Positions 40,701 through 48,910 of a DNA stretch of 64,000 nucleotides are shown piece after piece. Source of the stretch: Acinetobacter sp. TGL-Y2 (GTDB lineage Bacteria; Pseudomonadota; Gammaproteobacteria; Pseudomonadales; Moraxellaceae); contig NZ_CP015110.1 in the NCBI RefSeq assembly GCF_001612555.1, positions 744,001-808,000 on the forward strand, given 5' to 3'. Within the stretch, counting starts at the first letter, position 1, and every line of letters starts with the position of its first letter. The notes beneath the pieces were generated by a model. The model did no database searches and had not been told where the DNA came from. It worked only from the letters and a program-made list of their open reading frames with translations. The position numbers and the translations under genes were made by a program.

Positions 40701-41392
40701 ATTTCTGCTTGTGACAACATTTCAATATGGCCAATCAAATTTTCCAGCTCCACGCGCTGCTGTTTGACCTGACTAAACTTTTCCGCGGCTTTGATACTGA
40801 CCAAACTGAAAATATGTGAATTGGTCAGATATTCAAGTAAATCTGCACGCTCGTGATCTTTGGCTTTTAAAAATGCACCCACTTCGGATTGAGCCAGTAA
40901 CACCGCGCGGGTGAACTGCTCAAAACTCAGTCCAATCAATTTTTCTACAATCGGCGTGGCTTCAGAGATTTTATGATTGAGTAGGCATTGATCATCGAGA
41001 CAGGTAATCGCGCGTTCTAGTTTTAGATTGCCATCGACTTTATTGCGCGCACGACGAATTTCCCAACGGGCTTGATAACGCTTGCCATCGAGTGCAATAA
41101 ATTCAAGTTCAGCAAACCCAGAAGTCGTACCACGACGTAAAATATTTTTAGAATCTTTGATCGAAATGTCCTGACCGCCGACATCTTTGAGGCTACCGGC
41201 TGCACCACTCAGGCGAGGGACTTCGTTATACAGCGCAAGACACATCGCATCGAGCAAGGTGGATTTTCCTGCACCAGTTTTACCGGTAATGGCAATTAAA
41301 CCCGCATGGGCAAGCGGTGCATCGTCAAACTGAATATGATGCGTACCGGCTAAAGAAGCCAAATTATTTAAACTTAAACGTAAAATTTTCAT
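37790..41392 (-). CDS. sbcC: Exonuclease SbcCD subunit SbcC
   Basis: SbcC (1200 residues) is the SMC/Rad50-like ATPase of the SbcCD nuclease that cleaves DNA hairpins and protein-blocked ends. The N-terminal Walker A TGKTGAGKSTLLDAM, the zinc hook CMVC near residue 600, the C-terminal signature LSLSGGETFLVSLAL and Walker B LFIDEGFGTLD are intact. The two coiled-coil arms are exceptionally Gln-rich, with many runs such as QQQQQQIQL. It starts nine bases after the sbcD stop, so the two are co-translated as sbcDC. Confidence 0.93.
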   Translation of the reverse strand: MKILRLSLNNLASLAGTHHIQFDDAPLAHAGLIAITGKTGAGKSTLLDAMCLALYNEVPRLSGAAGSLKDVGGQDISIKDSKNILRRGTTSGFAELEFIALDGKRYQARWEIRRARNKVDGNLKLERAITCLDDQCLLNHKISEATPIVEKLIGLSFEQFTRAVLLAQSEVGAFLKAKDHERADLLEYLTNSHIFSLVSIKAAEKFSQVKQQRVELENLIGHIEMLSQAEIEQLQQQQSAEALQLQNLQQAEKLLENEKKWQLDRDRLYADVQGKKEIYDVQLDAVQKSAAQQQLLEHLDQFQSVREQFVQRTQLAPTKQQTLEEQKAFQTEFAAIQHTVATEQSKWVALKQQQQQSQKNREDIRPHLEAGLKLDHEINSITAQYKKIHAEHEQFQHNRILPLTQQIQQHSSQLHSIQTQMSHTQQQLDQTLFLQVFDQEPQSILQSLESYAKQQQALAQRHPQHSSLSPSELEQQITVATQHLANWSATQQSLEQLEQQLTALQQQQSTLQKQRYQLDTLQQRIAQVANHIKQAEQLERHLKTQQSQYQTEQTQLQHLQQQVATAQQSLQQLEHVLAQQRLLHAQSVQELRAQLQTDQPCMVCGSSEHPYAHPHALLEQGLQQLQEQQLTEARDKYEHLLKQQQQQQIQLSKLETLIEQQQYNLLQLNQQNTASIQHAVTQLTEWGLSQNRDADIDTVQKIVEQQIVAMTTQTDTLSQQEKTMSALLQQWRSTLQQLQQHKLLQQEYLSLQQLIQPIQHQLPEPFKTQTPSVWLAQIQQQLQQRLQHLNTHKQLENELLNQQQQLEKIQYQLNNEQQHFDKLSVEQDHLIEQGKTFREQLLNLTRAYAGQEYRVASDWQKALEQHAKTLEQQLEDQQHKATQADTLLNQGNLKLQSLITQLQQLDQQLDQAEHSIQVWQLNYPQITHEIIEQCIGIGLTEHQAIRRQLNNQKQLLENAKTAWQLLEEQYKAHLKLQPEHDFEQIEQGLNLLHQEKTQQQNRFNEIDAKLRMNANNQATYAKYQSKIEQIKAEEYRWGRIYDLIGHKEGTKFKKIAQEHHLDILVEYANQQLQPLAPRYQLHRVPNSLSLAIIDLDMNSEVRPVLSLSGGETFLVSLALALAIANMASGSMKLESLFIDEGFGTLDPASLHMVMNALDHLQSQGRKVVLISHVQDMHERIPVQIQVKPLGSGASSIEVVG

Positions 41393-41401
41393 GTTTTCGC
41401 C

Positions 41402-42652
41402 TTATCCCTGTTTTTCATCAAGATCATGCTGCGCTTCATGCAACAATTGTTGAAAATCTCGCAGTACAGCGGCATCGGGTTCATACCCTTGTTTTGACCA
41501 AATATTGGCAAATAGCGATTCAGGAGTGGGGGGTGCTAAGTCAATTTTGGATTCGTTATGTTGGTCATCGGCACTTTTTCGATAAACCCGGCTGATGCGT
41601 AATAAGCGATAACAATCTTTCGGTAAAGCCAATTCAATTTGTTGACGTAAATCGACAGGGGGAGGCGCATCGGTGGTGTATTCAATTTCTAAGAAATCAC
41701 GTGCGGACAAATGCGCTATTTCGCCGCTCGGCAAGGATTTAATTTTTTCGATTAACTCCTTAAGTTCAGCTCGAACACGCATTAACCCGACAGTACGTGG
41801 AATAAAAATGGGTTGATATTGGAAGCGCGTGTCATCGTTTTGCGTAGGGTCAATGGTCACTTCGACCACTTGATGCTTGTAATTGATTTCACTAAAGGAA
41901 AGTGGAATAGGGGAGCCACTATAACGAATATGATCCTGACCGACTTTTTGCGGTTTATGCAAATGTCCAAGCGCAACATAATCAATCACCTCATCAAATA
42001 ATGCTGTCGATAATGCCTCTTCATTGCCAATCACAATCGGACGTTCTGAGTCCGACGTTTCACCGCCTTGCATATGGGCGTGTGACATTAAAATCAGCGC
42101 TTGATCATCAGACTTACGTGCTTTGGCTTCAGCAATCAGTTGTTGATGAATATAGGCAATTGCAGACTGATTATTAAGAGTATGTTCATTCAGTCCTGTA
42201 ATTTCAGCAGGGCGAAGGAACGGTAGTGCCAAACACCATGCGACCACTTGTTTTTGTTCGTTATAAATGGGAATGAGTAGGCGATCTAAATCAAGCAGAC
42301 CTGCGCTATTTTTATGGACTACACCGACTGTTTTAGCATTAAATTTTTCCAGTAAAGGTTCAACTTGCTCAATGCGATAGCCTGAATCATGATTACCCGC
42401 AATCATGAGCGTTTGCATATGTGGGGCGATGTCATATGCATCTGCTAAAAATTGATAGAGCTGTTTTTGCGCTGCAGATGCTGGATTGATCACATCAAAA
42501 ATATCACCGGCAATGAGTAAAGCATGCGGTTGTTTTTCTTGAATTTGATTGAGCAACCATTTGAGAAATTGAGTATGTTCATAATCACGATCATGGTTAT
42601 GAAAGAACTGCCCCAAATGCCAATCTGAAGTATGTAAAAAACGAACCGTCAT
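41402..42652 (-). CDS. sbcD: Exonuclease SbcCD subunit SbcD
   Basis: SbcD (416 residues) is the Mre11-like Mn-dependent nuclease partner of SbcC. Calcineurin-type phosphoesterase motifs are seen in order: HTSDWHLGQFF, LIAGDIFDVINP, LMIAGNHDSG, LILMSHAHMQGG and YVALGHLHKPQ. The C-terminal domain probably contacts the SbcC coiled coil. It is the first gene of sbcDC; upstream lies a 1.6 kb gene-free stretch. Confidence 0.94.
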   Translation of the reverse strand: MTVRFLHTSDWHLGQFFHNHDRDYEHTQFLKWLLNQIQEKQPHALLIAGDIFDVINPASAAQKQLYQFLADAYDIAPHMQTLMIAGNHDSGYRIEQVEPLLEKFNAKTVGVVHKNSAGLLDLDRLLIPIYNEQKQVVAWCLALPFLRPAEITGLNEHTLNNQSAIAYIHQQLIAEAKARKSDDQALILMSHAHMQGGETSDSERPIVIGNEEALSTALFDEVIDYVALGHLHKPQKVGQDHIRYSGSPIPLSFSEINYKHQVVEVTIDPTQNDDTRFQYQPIFIPRTVGLMRVRAELKELIEKIKSLPSGEIAHLSARDFLEIEYTTDAPPPVDLRQQIELALPKDCYRLLRISRVYRKSADDQHNESKIDLAPPTPESLFANIWSKQGYEPDAAVLRDFQQLLHEAQHDLDEKQG

Positions 42653-44300
42653 AAAATTTGCCCCATGCCTTGAGAAGCATAGTAGCGAAATAATGGACTG
42701 AATTTCTAGTGTTAAATGAGTTTAGGCGGGTGTTGTTAAATTAAATAAAACTAAGTTAAATGATTGAGAGTAATTATAGATAACGAGAGTTAGAATGCAG
42801 GTTTTTTAAGAAGTCATTCGTTAAGATATCATCACGAGCTAAAAGCTGAATGAGTTGGTTATATGGATGTAAATTACATAATGTGATGAATACATTTGGT
42901 GATATCCATTGTTCTGTTTTATCCAATGGTCATATTGTTGATATTGAAATGTATACATTTCAATTAAAAATCACAGACGACCTATAATTCAGATAATGAA
43001 TGAATTTAATTAAACCGGAACTAAGATGATTTTAGAGAAATTCAATTTTTAGTACATTACTGGGTTAAGTCATGTTGTTAAAATGAATGGTTATTCAGTA
43101 TTTGTGTGTCATCTGCTCTTCTTTATAAATATTATGATATATCTCGATCTTAGAAAGATAATAAGGCATAGAAATATTTAGAGGGTTTATGCTTTAATTA
43201 AAGTGAATACAATAATTTTAAAAAAATCAAAACATTAAGCTGGAAATTATTTGCAAGCTAAATAAGCTAACCAAATAAGATATAGTTAGAATTTAAATTA
43301 AGACGTGTTACGAGAAATATCCTTATGAAAAGTAGTGATAGATGAGAAAAAATAGATCTTTGATTATTTTTTGTATCACTACCTTAATTCTCTTATTTAT
43401 ACAAAATTCACGTTAAAAGTATTTTGACTATAAATATTAAATTTAGATTAACTTAAAGTTAACCATAATACTTATAAAATCATCACTTTGTTTTTGATTT
43501 CTGTAGTTATATTTATTATTCATTAATGCGGTAATGAATGTTTTGATGTAAGTTATTGATTTAATTTTAATAAATTATGTAATACCTATGTGTAGTAAAA
43601 AAATAATAATATTAACGGGGATGTATAATTTTTCTAGTAAGTATTCATTTAACATGAATAAGAAATTGTACGGTAGTAATGAGATTCTTTGTATGGATAG
43701 TTGATGAGTTAATAGATGATTTTAAAATACAATTAGATAAGAAAACAAGATTAATAAATACTGTGGGAATTTAAATTAAGTTGTATTTATTATTTTGAAT
43801 AATAAGTATCATATATGAAAAAAAGTGATATATTGTTAACATTATGGTGTTTGCTTTGTATATTTGGACAATATTTTTTAATTTTGTGTAAAAAAGAAAA
43901 CATGGATATTATTGTTTATTTGAAAATTTAATTTAGATTAACTTAAAAATGATAATAAATTGTATTTGGAAATATATCGTTTATTTATAGTTTGGTTTTA
44001 TTATATTTGTTTAATATTCATGTATTGATTAAATAATTATGAGACTAAAGTATTAGTTTGGTATTTGAAGTTTATGATTTGTTTTTAGTGATTAAAATAA
44101 ATACAAATCAAATATTTAGTTTCTATTAATTACTTTTAAAGCTTAAAAAACAAAATATTTTAATGTTGATAAAATAGTGTTAGCTTTGATATCGATATCG
44201 ATATCGATATCGATATCGATATTAAGTAAATGACGTGGTTTTAATAACACTGATTTTATCAATCTAATCATAATATTTAAAGTTGAAAAGGAATAACAAA
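42653..44300. other. AT-rich gene desert upstream of amiE
   Basis: I see no gene in these 1.65 kb, apart from promoters for the two flanking divergent genes. Base composition is clearly more AT-rich than the surrounding core genes, and all six frames are closed by frequent stops. Two exact 18-base copies of AATTTAGATTAACTTAAA lie at 43440-43457 and 43930-43947, and TTAACTTAAAGTTAA at 43448-43462 is palindromic. A hexanucleotide tandem repeat occupies 44188-44222. The stretch may be decayed accessory DNA or a long regulatory region. Confidence 0.6.
44188..44222. repeat. Hexanucleotide tandem repeat (GATATC)5.8
   Basis: Five perfect GATATC units plus GATAT lie about 80 bases before the amiE start codon. 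Each unit is itself a palindrome. The array lies at promoter distance, where copy-number change could alter spacing of regulatory elements. Confidence 0.95.
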
Positions 44301-45344
44301 ATGAGACATGGTGATATTTCAAGTTGTCCAGATACGGTTGGTGTTGCAGTTGTTAACTATAAAATTCCTCGCTTGCATTCGAAGGCTGAAGTTTTAGAAA
44401 ATGCAAAAAAAATGGGTGAAATGATAAAGGGAATGAAACAAGGTCTTCCTGGAATGGATCTCGTAATTTTCCCAGAATACAGCACAATGGGCATTATGTA
44501 TGACCATGATGAAATGATGGCGACTGCAACAACAATTCCAGGTGATGAAACAGCTATCTATTCAAAAGCTTGTATTGAGGCCAATGTTTGGGGGGTATTT
44601 TCAATTACGGGTGAACAACATGAAGAGCATCCGAATAAAGTCCCTTATAACACTCTAATTCTTATTAATAATAAGGGTGAAATAGTTCAAAAATATAGAA
44701 AAATTCTTCCATGGTGTCCGATTGAAGGTTGGTGTCCAGGAGACACAACTTATGTAACGGATGGACCAAAAGGTATCAAACTATCATTAATCATTTGTGA
44801 CGATGGTAATTATCCTGAAATTTGGCGTGATTGCGCAATGAAAGGTGCAGAATTGGTTGTTCGCTGTCAAGGCTATATGTACCCATCCGCTGAGCAACAA
44901 GTGACTATGGCAAAAGCTATGGCTTGGGCAAATAATATATATGTTGCAGTAGCCAATGGTACTGGTTTTGATGGTGTTTATTCATTCTTTGGTAACTCTT
45001 CTATTATTGGTTTTGATGGTCGGACATTAGGTCAATGTGGTACTGAAGTTGATGGCCTCCAATATGCACAACTTTCAGTAAGTCAGATTCGTGATGCTCG
45101 AAAATATGACCAATCTCAGAACCATTTATTTAAACTTTTACATCGTGGTTATACAGGTGTACATAACAATGGTGATGGTGATAAAGGTTTAGCAAATTGT
45201 CCGTTTGATTTTTATAGGACTTGGGTTTTAGATGCAGAAAAGGCTCAACAGAATGTCGAAAAAATTACCCGTTCTACGATCGGTGTAGCTGAATGTCCAA
45301 TCGGTAATTTGCCGCACGAAGGCATTGAAAAAGAAGCAAATTAG
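44301..45344 (+). CDS. amiE: Aliphatic amidase AmiE
   Basis: The 347-residue nitrilase-superfamily enzyme hydrolyses short aliphatic amides such as acetamide and propionamide to the acid and ammonia. The catalytic triad sits where it does in Pseudomonas AmiE: E59 (IFPEY), K134 (KYRKILPW) and C166 ([13 protein letters not shown]). Sequence similarity to P. aeruginosa AmiE is very high throughout, as recalled by eye. The ATG at 44301 follows AAAGGAATAACAAA; a TTG at 44283 is also in frame but less likely. First gene of an amiE-amiB-amiS cluster. Confidence 0.94.
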   Translation: MRHGDISSCPDTVGVAVVNYKIPRLHSKAEVLENAKKMGEMIKGMKQGLPGMDLVIFPEYSTMGIMYDHDEMMATATTIPGDETAIYSKACIEANVWGVFSITGEQHEEHPNKVPYNTLILINNKGEIVQKYRKILPWCPIEGWCPGDTTYVTDGPKGIKLSLIICDDGNYPEIWRDCAMKGAELVVRCQGYMYPSAEQQVTMAKAMAWANNIYVAVANGTGFDGVYSFFGNSSIIGFDGRTLGQCGTEVDGLQYAQLSVSQIRDARKYDQSQNHLFKLLHRGYTGVHNNGDGDKGLANCPFDFYRTWVLDAEKAQQNVEKITRSTIGVAECPIGNLPHEGIEKEAN

Positions 45345-45374
45345 TTCATATAAAATCAAAGGGAGGTATTTGAG

Positions 45375-46436
45375 ATGACTTTTGCTAGCGATCGTATGCA
45401 AGCCAATCAGGAAGTCTTAGACAGGGAACGTTATGACATGCAAAGCAAAGAGCGTATTGCACGTACCTCTCGTTTTAATTTCGACCCTAATGATGTTATG
45501 GAAAAACTTCGTAATAACATTATTGGGCAAGACGCTGCACTTAATGAAATTGCAAATATGCTCATGACGGTAAAAGCTGACTTTAATGTGCCAAATCGGC
45601 CATTAGCAGTCACTCTAATGCTTGGACCAACAGGTGTAGGTAAGACAGAAACTGTTCGACTAATTGCTCAGGCCATATATGGTAAACCAGATGCTTTTTG
45701 TCGTATTGATATGAATACGTTAGCACAAGAACATTATGCAGCAGCATTAACTGGTGCACCTCCTGGTTATGTAGGCTCAAAAGAAGGCAATACCTTATTT
45801 AATGAGGAACAGATACAAGGAAGTTTCTCTAAACCAGGAATTGTATTATTTGATGAAATAGAAAAAGCAAGTAATGAGGTTATTCGTGGATTACTTAATG
45901 TTTTAGATACAGGGACGCTCAATCTTACATCAGGAACAAAATCACTGGATTTTAAAAATAGTTTAATTTTTATGACCAGTAATATTGGTACTAAGGAATC
46001 ACAAGCTCGTTTAAAACTTCTTGCTAAATTACCTCAGCGGTTACAGCAATTTGCTAAAGCAACTAAACTTGATGATTCAGAAATTACAGAACGGGCATTA
46101 CATAAAAAGTTTGATCCTGAATTTCTAAACAGAATCGAGCGTATTCTGCACTATCAAGCAGTATCAACAGATTTTATATCCCAACTAATTGTTTTGGAAG
46201 TTGAAAAATTAAATCTTCGTCTGCGTAAGCAAAATAGAACTGTATCACTTACAGAAAATGCAATTAAATTTTTATCAGAGAAACATGATGTACGTTTTGG
46301 TGCTCGTGGTTTAGGTCATCGTTTTCGTGTCTTAATCGATTCGAAGCTTGCACGGTTTTTATTGGAAAATCCAAATGCAAATCATATTGTTATTGATTAT
46401 CAGAAGAAAGAAATTGAGATTAATATCGTTAATTAA
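45375..46436 (+). CDS. amiB: AAA+ Clp-like ATPase of the amidase operon
   Basis: The 353-residue protein is a single AAA+ module of the Clp/HSP100 type. It has Walker A GPTGVGKT (84-91), the GAPPGYVG pore-loop region (127-134), Walker B IVLFDEIEKA (156-165), sensor 1 FMTSNIG and a C-terminal small domain with VRFGARGLGHRF. It lacks the ClpA/B N-domain and second AAA module. It matches AmiB of the P. aeruginosa amiEBCRS operon, whose role is not well defined. It starts 30 bases after amiE with GGGAGG upstream. Confidence 0.85.
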   Translation: MTFASDRMQANQEVLDRERYDMQSKERIARTSRFNFDPNDVMEKLRNNIIGQDAALNEIANMLMTVKADFNVPNRPLAVTLMLGPTGVGKTETVRLIAQAIYGKPDAFCRIDMNTLAQEHYAAALTGAPPGYVGSKEGNTLFNEEQIQGSFSKPGIVLFDEIEKASNEVIRGLLNVLDTGTLNLTSGTKSLDFKNSLIFMTSNIGTKESQARLKLLAKLPQRLQQFAKATKLDDSEITERALHKKFDPEFLNRIERILHYQAVSTDFISQLIVLEVEKLNLRLRKQNRTVSLTENAIKFLSEKHDVRFGARGLGHRFRVLIDSKLARFLLENPNANHIVIDYQKKEIEINIVN

Positions 46437-46606
46437 ACTAACAATTAATGGTTGAAAGTGTCTCTATGAAATTTGTTCTGCGTGGAATAGATACCATATT
46501 TCTAAAATAAAATTGATTTAAGGATGATCAAAAAAATCAACATTATAAATTAATGTTTTATACACCATGGCGGCACTATTGCTAAAACAAAAAAATGGAG
46601 AGGCTT

Positions 46607-47089
46607 ATGCTAGGAGTTGCACTTTTATTTATAGGATCTGTATTGTTGGTTAATGGTTTAGGGTTAAATGGAAAAATGGAAGCTAGAGATTCTGCACCAT
46701 TTAATCTATTAGTAGGATTGTTAGCCTTTTTCATCAACGGTATTGCTTTATATAGAGGAAATAACCCACTTGACTATTTCGGTGTAGCAGCAGGATTACT
46801 GTTTGCATTTACATATCTATATTTAGCGGTTGTTCAATGGTTTAATTTAAAAGGTATTGGTTTAGGTTGGTATTGTCTTTTTGTGGCTATAAACGCATTC
46901 ATTTTTGCTACACTAGCTGGTGAATATCGCTTAATTGTTATGTGGGTGCTATGGTCCAGTTTGTGGTTCTTATTCTTCCTAGTATTAAGCCTTGAAAAAA
47001 ATCTTAAATTTCTAGGAAACTACACAATTTTTATAGGCGTTTTTACCTGTTGGATACCAGGTCTATTAATGTTAACCAACCATTGGTAA
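46607..47089 (+). CDS. amiS: AmiS/UreI-family amide channel
   Basis: This 160-residue protein with six hydrophobic helices matches the AmiS/UreI family of proton-gated urea or short-chain amide channels. The start at 46607 follows GGAGAGG. An ATG at 46595 would overlap that site and is not used. Family features include LLFIGSVLLVNGLGL at the N-terminus and repeated aromatic residues (YLYLAVVQWFNLKG). It probably lets amides enter for AmiE. It is 170 bases after amiB, in the place where amiC and amiR lie in Pseudomonas. Confidence 0.87.
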   Translation: MLGVALLFIGSVLLVNGLGLNGKMEARDSAPFNLLVGLLAFFINGIALYRGNNPLDYFGVAAGLLFAFTYLYLAVVQWFNLKGIGLGWYCLFVAINAFIFATLAGEYRLIVMWVLWSSLWFLFFLVLSLEKNLKFLGNYTIFIGVFTCWIPGLLMLTNHW

Positions 47090-47109
47090 ATATTTGATTC
47101 AAAAAATTA

Positions 47110-47146
47110 TTTTAGATATCTAGCCCTGTATGGGCTAGATATCTAA
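47110..47146. terminator. Long hairpin after amiS
   Basis: TTTAGATATCTAGCCC and GGGCTAGATATCTAAA form a perfect 16-bp stem around TGTAT, 20 bases after the amiS stop. The T-run is poor, so it may act as an mRNA-stabilising 3' hairpin as much as a terminator. Confidence 0.65.
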
Positions 47147-47235
47147 ATTAAACTCAAATCTCTAATTGTAGACTATCGATGTGTTCAATTTTTCGTACAA
47201 CAAAGTCTATGAGTATTAACATAACGTCTGTATTC

Positions 47236-47439
47236 CTAAGAAGGATCTGCCTTAATTTTTTTTTGTCCATATTCAAGTGAACCTTGTAAGTGTTTTATAC
47301 TTCTTAATTCTTCAACAATTCTAATATCATGTTTTAGATTCATCATATATCCATGAGTACGAGAAAGTGCAATATTGGGATATTCAGCTTCAGCAAGGAC
47401 ATCTGCAGACAGTTTGCAATTTAAACATTCATCTATCAT
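47236..47439 (-). CDS. Small hypothetical open frame next to the IS
   Basis: This 67-codon frame (MIDECLNCKLSADVLAEAEY...) ends ten bases from IS copy 1. A stop codon lies directly before its ATG, so the IS did not cut it. No motif or clear ribosome binding site is seen. It may be the remnant of a larger gene or a chance frame. Confidence 0.25.
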   Translation of the reverse strand: MIDECLNCKLSADVLAEAEYPNIALSRTHGYMMNLKHDIRIVEELRSIKHLQGSLEYGQKKIKADPS

Positions 47440-47448
47440 CTATGGATA

Positions 47449-48443
47449 TAGCTGGATTTAAATTTTAAGCTACATTGCCTTCAAGCCTAAATCGAGCGCT
47501 TCTTCTATGTTTTTGTCAAAACGGACAGCGATACTTTTAACTTTGGATTTTAGCACTGACCATGCTTTTTCAATTGGATTTAAATCTGGACTGTAAGCAG
47601 GCAAGTACATGATTCTACAGTTAAAGTCTTTGGCTAGTTTTTTGATATCTCCGTTCTTATGAATCGAAGCGTTATCTAGAATCAGCAGATGTCTTTTGGT
47701 CTTATCTTGATTATCTTTGGTTAAATTTTCAAGTAGATATCTCAACCATCCCGTGAACATTGCTCGATCGCATGAACCTTGAAAAATCAAAGGGTAAAGG
47801 AACTGATACGCTGAATTAGACCTCACAGCACTGATGATACTTAATCTTTTACCATGACCACCCAATTTTAAAGCAGCGCAACGACTGCCTAGTTTAGACC
47901 AACCATATTGCGCTGTATCTGTGGTGTTTATCCCAGACTCATCAATATAAAGAATCTGATCTTCCCCAAACTCCTCTTTCCATTGCGGAAGAAACCAGTT
48001 GAATACAGCCCTTGTTATTTTGTCGGCTTGCTTATAGAGAAAACTCTTTTTTTACGTGTCCAACCAAGTCTATGAATGGCTTTTAACAGGGTTGAGTAAA
48101 GGATTGGATACCCAAACTTTTGTTCAAATAAAGGGATGAGATCTTTCACTTGAGAAAATTCAGTAGTTTCAATAAAGTGTTTGAAAGCATCCATATCCTT
48201 GATTTTAGTGGGTCGACCTGCATTGATTTTAGGCTGTTTCAATTCTCCAGTGGTGTTTTGAAGAAGAATCCAATCATCCAAAGTGGTTCTAGATATTTTA
48301 AAGGTTTTACATGTATATGATTTGTGATTATTTTCTTCATAAAACTGCATGACTTTTTCACGTAAATCCACTGAATATACTTTAGGCATGATCTTGAACA
48401 AATTAATTTTTTATCATTGTATCCTAAAATAAGATTGCAGCTA
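47449..48443 (-). mobile_element. IS630-family insertion sequence, copy 1 (995 bp)
   Basis: The element is bounded by imperfect inverted ends beginning TAGCTG (left TAGCTGGATTTAAATTTTAA, right TAGCTGCAATCTTATTTTAG on the other strand). It is flanked by TA on both sides (47447-47448 and 48444-48445), the target duplication typical of IS630/Tc1-mariner elements. Boundaries were set by comparing this copy with copy 2 (60626-61620): same length, with the only difference I see being T here and C there at 48424/61601. It carries a transposase in two overlapping frames on the minus strand. Confidence 0.93.
47470..48401 (-). CDS. IS630 transposase, two frames joined by -1 frameshift (copy 1)
   Basis: The N-terminal frame (128 codons, 48401-48015) has helix-turn-helix domains (VDLREKVMQFYEE, YTCKTFKISRTTLDDWI). 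The catalytic frame (minus strand, to 47470) contains LYIDESGINTTDTAQYGW, LLILDNASIHKN and LPAYSPDLNPIEKAWS, the DDE residues of IS630 transposases. The frames overlap at a run of seven As (48047-48053 on this strand read as T7). A -1 slip there joins them into one protein of about 310 residues. Identical arrangement in both copies argues that the shift is programmed, not decay. Confidence 0.85.
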
Positions 48444-48445
48444 TA

Positions 48446-48910
48446 CCAGCTCTGTTAAATTAGGATTTGGTATTCTTTTGCAGAATTGTATAATTTGATT
48501 AAATAAAGACTAGGCTAAACTATTGTTTTTGACATTGAGAGGATTAGGTATAGGTGTGCCTTGCATATTGAATATTTTTATTGTAATAAAAAGCTAAAAT
48601 CTTATAGTAATAACATCACTAAAATAAAAAGCCGACGATTCGAGTGATGGAAAATCGTCGGCCAAAATGCTGAGATCAATAAAATTTAGGCTGCTATTCT
48701 AAATTTTGAGGCTCAAGCATGATTTATAAGTCTCATTGGAGTTAAAGGTCACCGAGGTTCTTTGCGGATGCCATGGCAAATACTTCGCGGGTTCTACTGA
48801 CCTTGTACTCTATATAACGACCAAGGGTTTCAATTGGTTGACAAGAAAAACAAATAAAGTTGAAATTTTTTTCTATACTGTGTCGGTAAAATTAAATTTG
48901 AGTAATCTAC
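48446..48910. other. Intergenic region after IS copy 1
   Basis: No protein-coding gene is evident in these 465 bases. The first ~170 are AT-rich and featureless. The rest contains a structured candidate RNA on the minus strand and the promoter region of the plus-strand gene starting at 48911. Confidence 0.5.
48622..48812 (-). ncRNA. Candidate structured small RNA
   Basis: Read on the minus strand the region folds into three consecutive elements. First, GAGT-AAGGTCA pairs with TGACCTT-ACTC (48810-48798 with 48751-48739). Second, ATGCT, GAG and AAAATTTAG pair in nested order with CTAAATTTT, CTC and AGCAT (48720-48699 with 48689-48667). Third, GCCGACGATT/AATCGTCGGC (48662-48653 with 48640-48631) is followed by TTTTTATTTT, a good intrinsic terminator. 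No gene on this strand lies upstream to need that terminator. The promoter is uncertain: TATATA lies near 48811-48816 but -35 spacing is poor. I could not match it to a known RNA family. Confidence 0.45.

Noticed and set aside
39556..40767. Several plus-strand open frames antisense to sbcC
   Set aside because: They mirror the repetitive Gln-rich codons of sbcC and have no ribosome binding sites or domains.
44188..44222. CRISPR or origin iterons at the GATATC array
   Set aside because: Units are six bases with no spacers, and there is no replication gene or cas gene nearby. It is a simple microsatellite.
47236..47439. Gene truncated by IS copy 1
   Set aside because: A stop codon precedes the ATG within the native flank, so the frame was not shortened by the insertion. 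It is kept only as a low-confidence frame.
48622..48812. 6S RNA (ssrS) identification for the minus-strand candidate
   Set aside because: The ends do not pair to form the long closing stem and no large central bubble is evident. The genomic neighbourhood also differs from known ssrS loci.
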